A stretch of DNA of 64,000 nucleotides, taken from NCBI GenBank assembly GCA_003246625.1, contig QJZR01000002.1:1-64000 (forward strand), written 5' to 3'. Made by a program: the position numbers and the translations under genes. Position 1 is the first letter of the stretch. Every line of letters begins with the position of its first letter. The notes below the pieces were generated by a model. It saw only the letters and a list, made by a program, of their open reading frames with translations, was not told the origin of the DNA and made no database searches. The stretch comes from Alphaproteobacteria bacterium. GTDB taxonomy: Bacteria > Pseudomonadota > Alphaproteobacteria > Rhodospirillales > Rhodospirillaceae. This document shows positions 54,592-62,483 of the stretch, piece by piece.

Positions 54592-55707
54592 CTAGGGCAG
54601 GGGGGCGGTCTGGAACAGGCGTACGTGCAGGCCGCCGTGCAGCACCTGCGGCGACGGCGCGGCGAAGGGCAGTCCGGTGGCCCGCGCCAGCCCGCCGTCG
54701 TTGGTGATCAGGCCGACCCGCCAGCCGGAGAACCCGGCCAGCAGCCGTTCCCCCAGCGCGTGGTGCAGGGCGAACAGGGATTTGCGGTCGCCCAGGCGGC
54801 CGCCATAGGGCGGGTTGACGACGACCAGCCCGGGCGCGGATGCGGGCGCGGTCAATCCCCCCGCCGCCTGTTGCCGGAATTCGGTGAAGGCGGCGACCCC
54901 GGCGCGTTCGGCGTTGGCGCGGCTCATCTCGACGGCGCCCGCGTCGCGGTCGCTGCCGAAGAAACGAAGCGGCGGCACCGTGGGCTTCGCCGCCCCGCGC
55001 ATCGCCCGCCAGGCGTCGGCGTCGAAGGTGGCCAGGTTCTCGAAGGCGAACCGCCGCGACCGTCCGGGGTTCAGCCCGGCGGCGATTTCCGCCGCCTCGA
55101 TGACGAAGGTGCCGGAGCCGCACATCGGGTCGAGCACCGGCTCGTCCCCGGCAAAGCCGCAACCGCGCAGGAACAGGGCGGCCAGGCTTTCCCGCATCGG
55201 CGCCTTGTTCACCGCTTCCTTGTGGCCGCGCTTGTGCAGCATCTCGCCCGAGGTGTCGACGCTGACCGTGCACAGGTCGTCGTCGATGCGGGCCTTGACG
55301 CAGATTTCCGCGTCGTCGGCGATCGGGGCGCCCAGTTCCTCGGCGATGGCGCGGGCGATGCGCTGCGCCGCCGCGCCGCCGTGATAGATGCGCGAATTCT
55401 TCGACGCCGAGGCCTCCACCCGCACCGGCACGTCGGGGCGCAGCACCGCGCCCCAGGGCAGGCGGCGGGCGCGCTTGTCCAGCTGTGCCAGGTGGAAGGC
55501 GCGGAAGGCGCCGACGCGGGCGAGAACCCGGGCGGCGCCGCGGATTTCCAGGTTGGCGCGCCAGACCTCGGGCCAGCCGCCGACGATCGAGACGCCGCCG
55601 ACGCCGGGAACCGGGTCGCGGAATCCTTTTTCCCGCGCCTCGTCGGCCAGGGCGTTTTCCAGGCCGGGCGCGGTGACCAGGAAGATGTCGAAGTCGCCGG
55701 TGTCCAT
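54592..55707 (-). CDS. THUMP-domain rRNA (guanine-N2)-methyltransferase, RlmL-like
   Basis: 371 aa. THUMP region in the N-terminal 150 aa (DIFLVTAPGLENALADEAREKGF; VRVEASASKNSRIYHGGAAAQRIA). The methyltransferase domain has DPMCGSGTFVIEAAEIAAGLNPGR (motif I) and the catalytic NPPYGGRLG. These fit the RlmL/YcbY N-terminal-half family, which modifies 23S rRNA. The ATG at 55707 gives the family-like start. Convergent with the chelatase operon; the stop codons are only a few bases apart. Confidence 0.9.
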   Translation of the reverse strand: MDTGDFDIFLVTAPGLENALADEAREKGFRDPVPGVGGVSIVGGWPEVWRANLEIRGAARVLARVGAFRAFHLAQLDKRARRLPWGAVLRPDVPVRVEASASKNSRIYHGGAAAQRIARAIAEELGAPIADDAEICVKARIDDDLCTVSVDTSGEMLHKRGHKEAVNKAPMRESLAALFLRGCGFAGDEPVLDPMCGSGTFVIEAAEIAAGLNPGRSRRFAFENLATFDADAWRAMRGAAKPTVPPLRFFGSDRDAGAVEMSRANAERAGVAAFTEFRQQAAGGLTAPASAPGLVVVNPPYGGRLGDRKSLFALHHALGERLLAGFSGWRVGLITNDGGLARATGLPFAAPSPQVLHGGLHVRLFQTAPLP

Positions 55708-55815
55708 GGCGCAGTCATAGCCTGCCGCCCGCCGCCTGTCGATGCCTCGCGCGCGCGGCTCGACAGACGGCGGCGGGAAGTTCAGAATCCCCCTTTCTTT
55801 CGCAAGGGGGACAGG

Positions 55816-56460
55816 ATGAAGGTCATCGCCGTCAACGGCAGTCCGCGCAAGGACTGGAACACCGCCACCCTTCTCGGCAAGGCGCTGGAGGGCGCGGCGG
55901 CGCAGGGGGCGGAAACCCGCCTGGTGCATCTTTACGACATCGATTTTATCGGCTGCAAAAGCTGCTTCGCCTGCAAGACGCGCGGCGGCAACAGCTATGG
56001 CCGCTGCGCGACGCGCGACGCCTTGACGCCGCTTCTGGCGGAAATCCGCGAGGCGCAGGCGATCGTCATGGGCTCGCCGTTCTACATCGGCACGGTGACC
56101 TCCCAGATGAAGGCATTCATGGAACGGTTGCTGTTCCCCTATATCGCCTACGACGCGGCGCATTCGTCGCTGTTCCCCGGCAAGCTCAAGGCCGGTTTCA
56201 TCTACACCATGAACGCCACCGACGACGACATGCGCGGCCGTGGCTATCCCGCCATCGTCGCGACCAACGAAGGCTATCTCAAGCGCGTCTTCGGCAACGG
56301 TGAGAGCCTGTGCAGTTGCGACACCCTGCAATTCGACGACTACGACGCGATGGTCGCCGACGCCTACGACGTCGGGCGGAAGCAGGCCCGCAGGGCGGAG
56401 GTCTTTCCCCAGGATTGCGCCGCCGCCTTCGCCATGGGTGCGCGTCTGGCCGCCGGGTGA
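55816..56460 (+). CDS. NADPH-dependent FMN reductase-like iron-sulfur flavoprotein
   Basis: 214 aa. The flavodoxin-like fold starts MKVIAVNGSPRKDWNTATLL (FMN phosphate loop). CKSCFACKTRGGNSYGRC provides the compact Cys set seen in iron-sulfur flavoproteins, and GSPFYIGTVTSQMKAFMERL is the second FMN-contact block. Likely a small electron carrier or quinone/metal reductase; partner unknown. AAGGGGGACAGG precedes the ATG. It is followed after 8 bp by the GT25 gene. Confidence 0.87.
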   Translation: MKVIAVNGSPRKDWNTATLLGKALEGAAAQGAETRLVHLYDIDFIGCKSCFACKTRGGNSYGRCATRDALTPLLAEIREAQAIVMGSPFYIGTVTSQMKAFMERLLFPYIAYDAAHSSLFPGKLKAGFIYTMNATDDDMRGRGYPAIVATNEGYLKRVFGNGESLCSCDTLQFDDYDAMVADAYDVGRKQARRAEVFPQDCAAAFAMGARLAAG

Positions 56461-56468
56461 GGGGCGGA

Positions 56469-57278
56469 ATGCGGGGGTTCTTCATCAACCTGGCCGACGC
56501 GGCGGCGCGGCGGACGGCGCTGGTGGCGGGGTTCGCCGCGCATCGCCTGCCCGGATGGGAACTGGCGCGGGTCGAGGCGGTCTCGGCGGCGGCGGTCGAG
56601 GCCGCCGCCGTGCCCGGCAAACTCTCCTGGCGGGAGAAGGCCTGTTTCCTCAGCCACCGCCGCGCCCTCGATGCGGCGGCGGCCGTTGACGGGCCTTCCT
56701 GGATCATGGAGGACGACGTCGCCTTCGGCGCGGACAGCTTCCGCCTGATCGACGCCTTCACCGCGAAGCAGGCGGAAACCGGCTGGGATATTCTGTTCAC
56801 CGACATCGGCATCGCCGATCTGGACCAGGGATTGCGCCTGATCGACAAGGGGCGGAAATTCCTGGCCGACCGCCAGGCGGGCCTGCTGGAATTGCAACCG
56901 GTCAACTTCACCGCCGCCGCCTCCTATGTCGTCGCGGCGTCGGCGAAGGCGAAACTCCGCGCCCTTCTCGCCGAGGACGCGGCGCCCGACCTGCCCTACG
57001 ATCTTTTCCTGTGCCGGGCGGTGCGGACGGGGCGGCTGCGCGCGGCCTGCATCTTTCCCTTCGCCACTACCCTGTCCGAGCTATCCGACCGTTCGCAGGT
57101 GCAGCCGGAGGACGCGGCGGCCACCGACCTGCCGCTGGCGGCGTTCCGCCGCGCCCTGTGGTTCAACCGCGACCTCGCGGCGCAGCTGCCCAAGGCGGAG
57201 GCCCTGATCCGCGACAATGCCGAGGCGCGGCTGTTCGGCGCGGTGGTCGGCGCCCTGTTGTTCGCGCCCCACAAATGA
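56469..57278 (+). CDS. Glycosyltransferase family 25 (LPS-type) protein
   Basis: 269 aa. An N-terminal INLADAAARRTAL, KLSWREKACFLSHRRALDAA and the acidic metal-binding WIMEDDVAF fit family 25 (LgtB/LpsA-type). It probably adds a sugar to lipopolysaccharide or another surface glycan on the cytoplasmic face. Its neighbour downstream is an FkbM methyltransferase. Confidence 0.85.
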   Translation: MRGFFINLADAAARRTALVAGFAAHRLPGWELARVEAVSAAAVEAAAVPGKLSWREKACFLSHRRALDAAAAVDGPSWIMEDDVAFGADSFRLIDAFTAKQAETGWDILFTDIGIADLDQGLRLIDKGRKFLADRQAGLLELQPVNFTAAASYVVAASAKAKLRALLAEDAAPDLPYDLFLCRAVRTGRLRAACIFPFATTLSELSDRSQVQPEDAAATDLPLAAFRRALWFNRDLAAQLPKAEALIRDNAEARLFGAVVGALLFAPHK

Positions 57279-57349
57279 CGCGGGCGGGGGTTTGACGGGC
57301 GGCGCGGCGCGAACTACGGTTCATCGGGGCTGGACGGAGGAGGGGGACG

Positions 57350-58165
57350 ATGGCGCGGAACGAGACGAAACCCGCCGTGGCGACATGCCGTTGTCGGCAT
57401 GGCTTTTTCATGTATCCGGCGGGCGACCGCTATGTCGGCCGCAGCCTGCGGCTTTACGGCGAGTTCTCCGAGGACGAGACGACGCTGTTCCGCCGCGTCT
57501 TGCCGGTGGGCGGCGTGGCGGTGGAGGCGGGGGCCAACATCGGCGCGCTGACGGTTCCCATCGCCCGCGCGGTGGGGGAAAAGGGCCACGTGGTGGCATT
57601 CGAACCGCAACGCGCCCTGTTCAACATCCTGTGCGGCAACCTGGCGCTCAACGGCCTGCTCAACGTCCTGCCCTTCCATGCCGCGGTGGGGCGGCAGCCG
57701 GGCACCGTCGCGATGCCGCTGCTCGGCTATGCCGAAAAAGAGAACTTCGGCGGCCTGTCCACCGGGAAACTGGCGGGCAAGGCGTCGGAAACCGTGCCGG
57801 TGGCCACGGTGGACGGCCTTGGCCTCAAACGCCTGGACCTGCTTAAGATCGACGTCGAGGGGGCGGAGGCCGAGGTCGTCGCGGGCGCCGCCGAAACCAT
57901 CGCCCGCACCCGTCCGGTGCTGTTCGTCGAAAACGACCGCAAGGAAAAGTCGGCGGAGCTGATCGCCCTGTTGCAGGGCATGGACTATCGCCTGTGGTGG
58001 CATCTGTCGCCGCTCTATCGCGCCGACAACTTCCACGCCAATCCCGACAACGTCTTCGGCCGCATCCTTTCGATCAACATGTTCTGCCTGCCCGGCGAAC
58101 GGAACGCGGTGGTCGAGGGCCTGCGCCCGGTGGACGGCCCCGGGGACTGGTGGAAGACCGCCTGA
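57350..58165 (+). CDS. FkbM-family SAM-dependent methyltransferase
   Basis: 271 aa. VEAGANIGALTVPIARAVG (motif I), VVAFEPQRALFNILCGNLALNG, VPVATVDGLGLKRLDLLKIDVEGAEAEVVAGA and FVENDRKE are FkbM signatures. Probably methylates a sugar of a surface glycan together with the upstream glycosyltransferase; the acceptor is unknown. It is not a close copy of the methyltransferase at 9243. Confidence 0.87.
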   Translation: MARNETKPAVATCRCRHGFFMYPAGDRYVGRSLRLYGEFSEDETTLFRRVLPVGGVAVEAGANIGALTVPIARAVGEKGHVVAFEPQRALFNILCGNLALNGLLNVLPFHAAVGRQPGTVAMPLLGYAEKENFGGLSTGKLAGKASETVPVATVDGLGLKRLDLLKIDVEGAEAEVVAGAAETIARTRPVLFVENDRKEKSAELIALLQGMDYRLWWHLSPLYRADNFHANPDNVFGRILSINMFCLPGERNAVVEGLRPVDGPGDWWKTA

Positions 58166-58249
58166 CCGCCGGGGCGCGCGGATGCGATCTTGCCGCCCGG
58201 GGGGCAGAGGTGCGATAAGGACGGATCGAAGCGGATAAAGGGTCCGACC

Positions 58250-59227
58250 ATGCTTGCCGACGACATTCTGCGCGCCGCCATCCCGAACGTCCTGACGGAG
58301 GCGCATTTCCCAGAATTGCCCAACTATTACAAGGGCAAGGTGCGCGAGAACTACGACCTGCCGGACGGCCGGCGCATCCTCGTCTCCACCGACCGGCAAA
58401 GCGCCTTCGACCAGGTGCTGGCGGCGGTGCCGTTCAAGGGCCAGGTGCTGACCCAGACCGCCCGCTTCTGGTTCGAGCAGACCGCCGACATCTGCGCCAA
58501 TCACGTGCTGGATTATCCCGATCCCAACGTGGTGGTCGGCCGCAGGCTCGACATGCTGCCGATCGAGGTGATCGTCCGCGACTACATGACCGGTTCCACC
58601 GATACCTCGATCTGGTCGATGTACAAGGCGGGCAAGCGCTCGATGTACGGCTTGGCCTTCCCCGACGGCATGGTCAAGAACGACAAGCTGGCGGCGACCA
58701 TCCTGACCCCGACCACCAAGGCGATGGAGGCGGGCGGCCACGACCATCCGATCTCTCCGGCGGAAATCGTGGCGCAGGGGCTGCTCTCCCAGGCGCAATG
58801 GGACGAGGTGGCGGACATCGCCCTGGCCCTGTTCGCCCGTGGGCGCGAGATCGCGGCGCGGAACGGCCTGATCCTGGTCGACACCAAGTTCGAATTCGGC
58901 ACCGACGAAAAGGGCCGCATCACCCTGGCCGACGAAATCCTCACCCCGGATAGCAGCCGTTACTGGAAGGCGGACTCCTACGCCGGGCGCCACGCCCAGG
59001 GCGCGGAACCGGACAGCCTGGACAAGGAATTCCTGCGCCTGTGGATTTCCGGGCGCTGCGACCCGTACAAGGACCCGATTCCGGCGATTCCCGACGACAC
59101 CCTGGTGGATTTCTCCCGCCGCTACATCTCGCTTTACGAGGCGGTGACCGGCAAGGCTTTCGTCGCGCCGCCGCTCGGCGAGCCGGTGAAGGACCGCATC
59201 CGGCGCAATCTCGCCGCCTATTTCTAA
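58250..59227 (+). CDS. purC: Phosphoribosylaminoimidazole-succinocarboxamide synthase (PurC)
   Basis: 325 aa. YYKGKVRENYDLPDGRRILVSTDRQSAFD, GSTDTSIWSMYKAGKRSMYGL, LILVDTKFEFG and DEILTPDSSRYW are SAICAR synthetase motifs. It joins CAIR and aspartate with ATP in purine synthesis. It is the longer (about 300 aa and more) form rather than the 240-aa form. ATG at 58250 with AAGGG upstream; followed by a strong terminator. Confidence 0.96.
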   Translation: MLADDILRAAIPNVLTEAHFPELPNYYKGKVRENYDLPDGRRILVSTDRQSAFDQVLAAVPFKGQVLTQTARFWFEQTADICANHVLDYPDPNVVVGRRLDMLPIEVIVRDYMTGSTDTSIWSMYKAGKRSMYGLAFPDGMVKNDKLAATILTPTTKAMEAGGHDHPISPAEIVAQGLLSQAQWDEVADIALALFARGREIAARNGLILVDTKFEFGTDEKGRITLADEILTPDSSRYWKADSYAGRHAQGAEPDSLDKEFLRLWISGRCDPYKDPIPAIPDDTLVDFSRRYISLYEAVTGKAFVAPPLGEPVKDRIRRNLAAYF

Positions 59228-59246
59228 GTCCTTGGATTTCCCATCG

Positions 59247-59277
59247 AACCCCCGCCGCAAGGCGGGGGTTTCGCTTT
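59247..59277 (+). terminator. Rho-independent terminator of purC
   Basis: Perfect 10-bp stem AACCCCCGCC / GGCGGGGGTT with a GCAA tetraloop, followed by TCGCTTT. Confidence 0.85.
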
Positions 59278-59295
59278 GCGCGGAGTCTCGGTAAC

Positions 59296-59307
59296 GAACC
59301 TATGTTC
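59296..59307. promoter_or_regulatory. Operator candidate GAAC-N4-GTTC (copy 1)
   Basis: Dyad GAAC, CTAT, GTTC. The same dyad recurs 49 bp downstream (centre to centre), and the two flank the likely promoter of the DUF134-NifX gene. Probably the binding site of that gene's own helix-turn-helix product. Confidence 0.5.
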
Positions 59308-59343
59308 ATTTCGCTTGCGCGGCGGCGCGGGCGGCGCTAGTTA

Positions 59344-59357
59344 TGAACATACGTTCA
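59344..59357. promoter_or_regulatory. Operator candidate TGAAC-N4-GTTCA (copy 2)
   Basis: Perfect 5-bp arms TGAAC and GTTCA around ATAC, ending 17 bp before the start codon of the DUF134-NifX gene, where a bound protein would block initiation. Confidence 0.55.
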
Positions 59358-59374
59358 CAACGGGAGGCCGCGAG

Positions 59375-60232
59375 ATGCCGCGACCGCGCAAATGCCGCAC
59401 CGTCCGCGAGGACGCGCCGGTGCGTTTCTTCAAGCCGCAGGGGGTGCCGATGCGCGACCTGGCCGGGGTCACCCTGGGCCTGGACGGGCTGGAGGCCCTG
59501 CGCCTGGCCGACGCCGAGGGGCTGGAGCACGTCGCCGCCGCCGACCTGATGGGGATTTCGCGGCCGACCTTCTCTCGCCTGCTGGCGGCGGCGCGGACCA
59601 CGGTGGCCACCGCGTTGACGCGCGGCTGGGCGATCCGCATCGACGGCGGCCCGGTGGCCGAAGCCGCCGAAGCCGCCCCTTGCGGACGCGGCCTGCGGCG
59701 CAGGCGCGGCCATCGCGGCGGCGTCGCGGCGGCGATGGAAACCCCGACAACCGACGAGATGGAGGACAACGAAATGCCCAATCGGGATGGCAACGGTCCG
59801 CGCGGCGGACGCGGCATGGGAATGGGGCGCGGCATGGGCGGCGGCCACGGTTTTCGCGGCGGACGGGGGCAGGCCCCCGTGGCGGAAGCGGCGGCGCCCG
59901 CCCCGGCGTCGGGGCTGGTGGCGGTCAGCGCGCGCGGCGAGGGCCTGACGGCGGAAGTCGACCCCCGTTTCGGCCGCGCGGCGGGGTTCGTTCTCGCGGA
60001 TGCCGCGGGCAACCTGGCCGGATATCTGGACAATGCCGCCGCCGAGGCGATGGGGCAGGGGGCCGGTCTGGCCGCCGCCGAGGCGGTGGCGCGGGCCGGG
60101 GCGCGTACCCTGCTGACCGGGCAGGTGGGGCCGAAGGCCGCCGCCGCCCTGGCCGCCGCCGGGGTGCGGGTGGTCGAGGGCTGCGACGGCATGACGGTGG
60201 CCGAGGCCCTGGGCAAGGCGTTCCCGGGATGA
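59375..60232 (+). CDS. DUF134 DNA-binding domain fused to a NifX/NifB-type dinitrogenase-cofactor domain
   Basis: 285 aa. Residues 1-90 are DUF134: MPRPRKCRTVREDAPVRFFKPQGVP, EALRLADAEGLEHVAAADLMGISRPTFSRLLAAAR with a helix-turn-helix. A linker with a Gly/Arg/Met-rich run (GRGMGMGRGMGGGHGFRGGRG) follows. Residues about 185-285 match the dinitrogenase iron-molybdenum cofactor domain (VDPRFGRAAGFVLAD; GQVGPKAAAALAAAGVRVVEG). It is likely a metal-cluster- or redox-responsive regulator of its own operon. GGGAGG lies upstream of the ATG; ATGA overlap with the next gene. Confidence 0.88.
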   Translation: MPRPRKCRTVREDAPVRFFKPQGVPMRDLAGVTLGLDGLEALRLADAEGLEHVAAADLMGISRPTFSRLLAAARTTVATALTRGWAIRIDGGPVAEAAEAAPCGRGLRRRRGHRGGVAAAMETPTTDEMEDNEMPNRDGNGPRGGRGMGMGRGMGGGHGFRGGRGQAPVAEAAAPAPASGLVAVSARGEGLTAEVDPRFGRAAGFVLADAAGNLAGYLDNAAAEAMGQGAGLAAAEAVARAGARTLLTGQVGPKAAAALAAAGVRVVEGCDGMTVAEALGKAFPG

Positions 60233-61125
60233 TCGTCGCGGTGGCCAGCGGCAAGGGCGGCACCGGCAAGACCACGGTGGCGGCGGCGTTGGCCCGGCTG
60301 TGGCCGGGGCGGCGGCTGGCCGTCGACCTGGACGTGGAGGCGCCGAACCTGCACCTGTTCCTGGCCCCCGAGATACTTGGCCGTGGCGAGGAAAACCTGG
60401 TGGTTCCGGTGGTGGAACACCCGGAACGCTGCACCGGCTGCGGCGCCTGTTCCGATATCTGCGCCTTCAAGGCGGTGCTGGCGTTCGGCGACTTTCCGGT
60501 GGTCTTCCCCGAAATGTGCCACGCCTGCGGCGGCTGCTTCGTGGTCTGCCGCGAGACGGTGTTCGGGCGCGGCCAGCGGCATCTGGGCGAGGTCCGCTGG
60601 GGGCGGGCACCGGTGGCGGCGGGCGACTGCGCCTTCCTGATGGGGGAAAGCCGGGTCGGCGAGGCGATGAGCCCGCCCCTGATCCGCGCGGTGATCCGCC
60701 GGATGCGGGATTCCCTGGCCGACGGCGGCGACGCGGTGATCGACGCGCCGCCCGGCACCACCTGCGCGGCGATGGCGGCGGTGCGGCCCGCCGACGCGGC
60801 GGTTCTGGTCACCGAGCCGACGCCCTTCGGCCTGCACGACCTGGACCTCGCTTGGCGTTCGTTTTCCGAATTCGGCCTGCCGATGGGGGTGGTGGTCAAC
60901 CGCGCCGGGGGCGGCGGCGCCGACGGCGATGCGGCGGTGGAGGACTGGTGCGCGGCCAACGGCGTGCCGATCCTGGCGCGGCTGCCGTTCGAAACCGCGG
61001 TGGCGCGGGCCTATGCGCGGGGCGTTCCCGCCGACGCGGCGTCGCCCGCCCTGCGCGCCGCCCTGGTCGACCTGACGGCGCGGGTGCGCGCCCTGGCGGC
61101 GGAGGGAAAGCATGCCCGCGTTTGA
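60229..61125 (+). CDS. MinD-superfamily P-loop ATPase with inserted ferredoxin domain (copy 1)
   Basis: 298 aa. Deviant Walker A SGKGGTGKTTVA at residue 8, Walker A' region AVDLDVEAPNL, then an inserted two-[4Fe-4S] ferredoxin (CTGCGACSDIC at about 67-77 and CHACGGCFVVC at about 99-109), then DAPPGT and VTEPTPFGLHDLDL. Such ATPases are thought to handle or load metal clusters; pairs next to NifX-like proteins are common but functionally unassigned. Overlaps the second copy by 14 bp. Confidence 0.9.
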   Translation: MIVAVASGKGGTGKTTVAAALARLWPGRRLAVDLDVEAPNLHLFLAPEILGRGEENLVVPVVEHPERCTGCGACSDICAFKAVLAFGDFPVVFPEMCHACGGCFVVCRETVFGRGQRHLGEVRWGRAPVAAGDCAFLMGESRVGEAMSPPLIRAVIRRMRDSLADGGDAVIDAPPGTTCAAMAAVRPADAAVLVTEPTPFGLHDLDLAWRSFSEFGLPMGVVVNRAGGGGADGDAAVEDWCAANGVPILARLPFETAVARAYARGVPADAASPALRAALVDLTARVRALAAEGKHARV

Positions 61126-61999
61126 AATCACCGTGCTGAGCGGCAAGGGCGGCACCGGCAAGACCTCGCTGACCGCCGCCTTCGCGCGGCTGGCCGGAGC
61201 GGCGGCGGTGTGCGACCTCGACGTCGACGCCGCCAACCTGCCGCTGCTGCTGCCGCACCGGGTGCGGGCCGAGCATCCCTTCGATTCCGGCCAGATCGCC
61301 GTCTTCGACCGCGACCGTTGCCGCGATTGCGGCCGCTGCCTGACCTATTGCCACTTCGACGCCTTCGCCGAGGGCGACGACGGCATCGTCTTCGACCCCA
61401 CCCTGTGCGAGGGCTGCGGCGTCTGCGCCCGTTTCTGCCGCGCGGGCGCCCTGACCATGCAACCGCGCCGGTGCGGCGTCTGGTTCGAGTCGGAGGCGGC
61501 CAACGGGCCGCTGCTGCACGCCCGCCTCGACCCGGGGGCGGAAAACTCCGGCAAGCTGATCGCCCTGTTGCGCCGGGAAACCGCGCGGCAGGCGGCGGAA
61601 CGCGGCCTGCCCCTGATCGTCGCCGACGGGCCGCCCGGCATCGGCTGCCCGGCGATCAGTTCGGTCGGCGGCAGCGGCTTCGTCGTCCTGGTGGCGGAAC
61701 CCACCGCTTCGGGCGTCGCCGACCTGACCCGCGCCGCCGATCTTTGCGCGCATTTCTCGGTCCCCGCCGGGATCGTTCTCAACAAGGCCGACCTCGACGC
61801 CGAACGCGCCGCCGAGGTCGCGGCGTTGGCCGCGGCGCGCGGCCTGCCGGTTCTTGCCCGCATTCCCTTTGCCGAGGGGGCGATGCGGGCCCTGGTCGCC
61901 GGGCGGACCCTTCTCGACCTGCCGCAGACCGCGGCGGCGGTGGAAGACGCCTGGCGAGCCCTCGGTTCCCGAATGGAAGCACAAGGACAAACGAAATGA
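61112..61999 (+). CDS. MinD-superfamily P-loop ATPase with inserted ferredoxin domain (copy 2)
   Basis: 295 aa. SGKGGTGKTSLT Walker A, VCDLDVDAANL, ferredoxin clusters CRDCGRCLTYC and CEGCGVCARFC, GPPGIGCPAIS and VAEPTASGVADLTRA. It is clearly a paralogue of copy 1, and the two probably form a heterodimer around their four clusters. Four-base overlap with the NifX-like gene. Confidence 0.9.
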   Translation: MPAFEITVLSGKGGTGKTSLTAAFARLAGAAAVCDLDVDAANLPLLLPHRVRAEHPFDSGQIAVFDRDRCRDCGRCLTYCHFDAFAEGDDGIVFDPTLCEGCGVCARFCRAGALTMQPRRCGVWFESEAANGPLLHARLDPGAENSGKLIALLRRETARQAAERGLPLIVADGPPGIGCPAISSVGGSGFVVLVAEPTASGVADLTRAADLCAHFSVPAGIVLNKADLDAERAAEVAALAAARGLPVLARIPFAEGAMRALVAGRTLLDLPQTAAAVEDAWRALGSRMEAQGQTK

Positions 62000-62379
62000 C
62001 CCTCTGCCTGGCGATTCCGACGAACGCCCCCGGTGGCCTGGATGCCCGGGTTTCCCAGCACTTCGGCCACTGCGACGCCTTCACCCTGCTGGATTTTCGC
62101 GATGGCCTGGTGGCCGGGGCGCGGGTGCTGGAGGTTCCCGCCCACCAACAGGGCGGCTGCATGGTGCCGGTGCGGCTGCTGGCCGACAACGGCGCCAGCG
62201 CGGTGGCGGTGGCGGGGATCGGGCGGCGGCCGTTGCTCGGCTTCGTCGAGGTCGGCCTCAAGGTGTTTTCCAGCGACGGCCTGGACTCGGTGCGCGACGT
62301 CGCGGCGGCGTGGATTTCGGGCAGCCTGCCCGAGTTCCTGGTCGACGACGTCTGCGGCGGCGGCGAGCATGCGGATTGA
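61996..62379 (+). CDS. NifX/NifB-like dinitrogenase-cofactor-domain protein
   Basis: 127 aa. LDARVSQHFGHCDAFTLLDF at the start and CMVPVRLLADNGASAVAVAGIGRRPLLGF are the family blocks. Small members bind Fe-S or Fe-Mo clusters as carriers. Here it probably receives or senses a cluster handled by the two ATPases. There are no other nitrogenase genes in the window. Last gene of the four-gene operon. Confidence 0.88.
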   Translation: MTLCLAIPTNAPGGLDARVSQHFGHCDAFTLLDFRDGLVAGARVLEVPAHQQGGCMVPVRLLADNGASAVAVAGIGRRPLLGFVEVGLKVFSSDGLDSVRDVAAAWISGSLPEFLVDDVCGGGEHAD

Positions 62380-62383
62380 GGCC

Positions 62384-62411
62384 TTAACTCTTACGTGTGC
62401 CTGGATATTTT
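62384..62411 (+). promoter_or_regulatory. Possible promoter of the VWA-protein gene
   Basis: TTAACT at 62384-62389 and TATTTT at 62406-62411 with 16-bp spacing, in a short AT-rich stretch within GC-rich sequence. Weak match; no terminator is evident between the NifX-like gene and this point. Confidence 0.3.
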
Positions 62412-62483
62412 GACGGGAATCTGCTAATCCGGCAGGGGTCGCTCCCGGATCGTCCGGGGGCCTGCAACCGGTTCTCCTGAACG

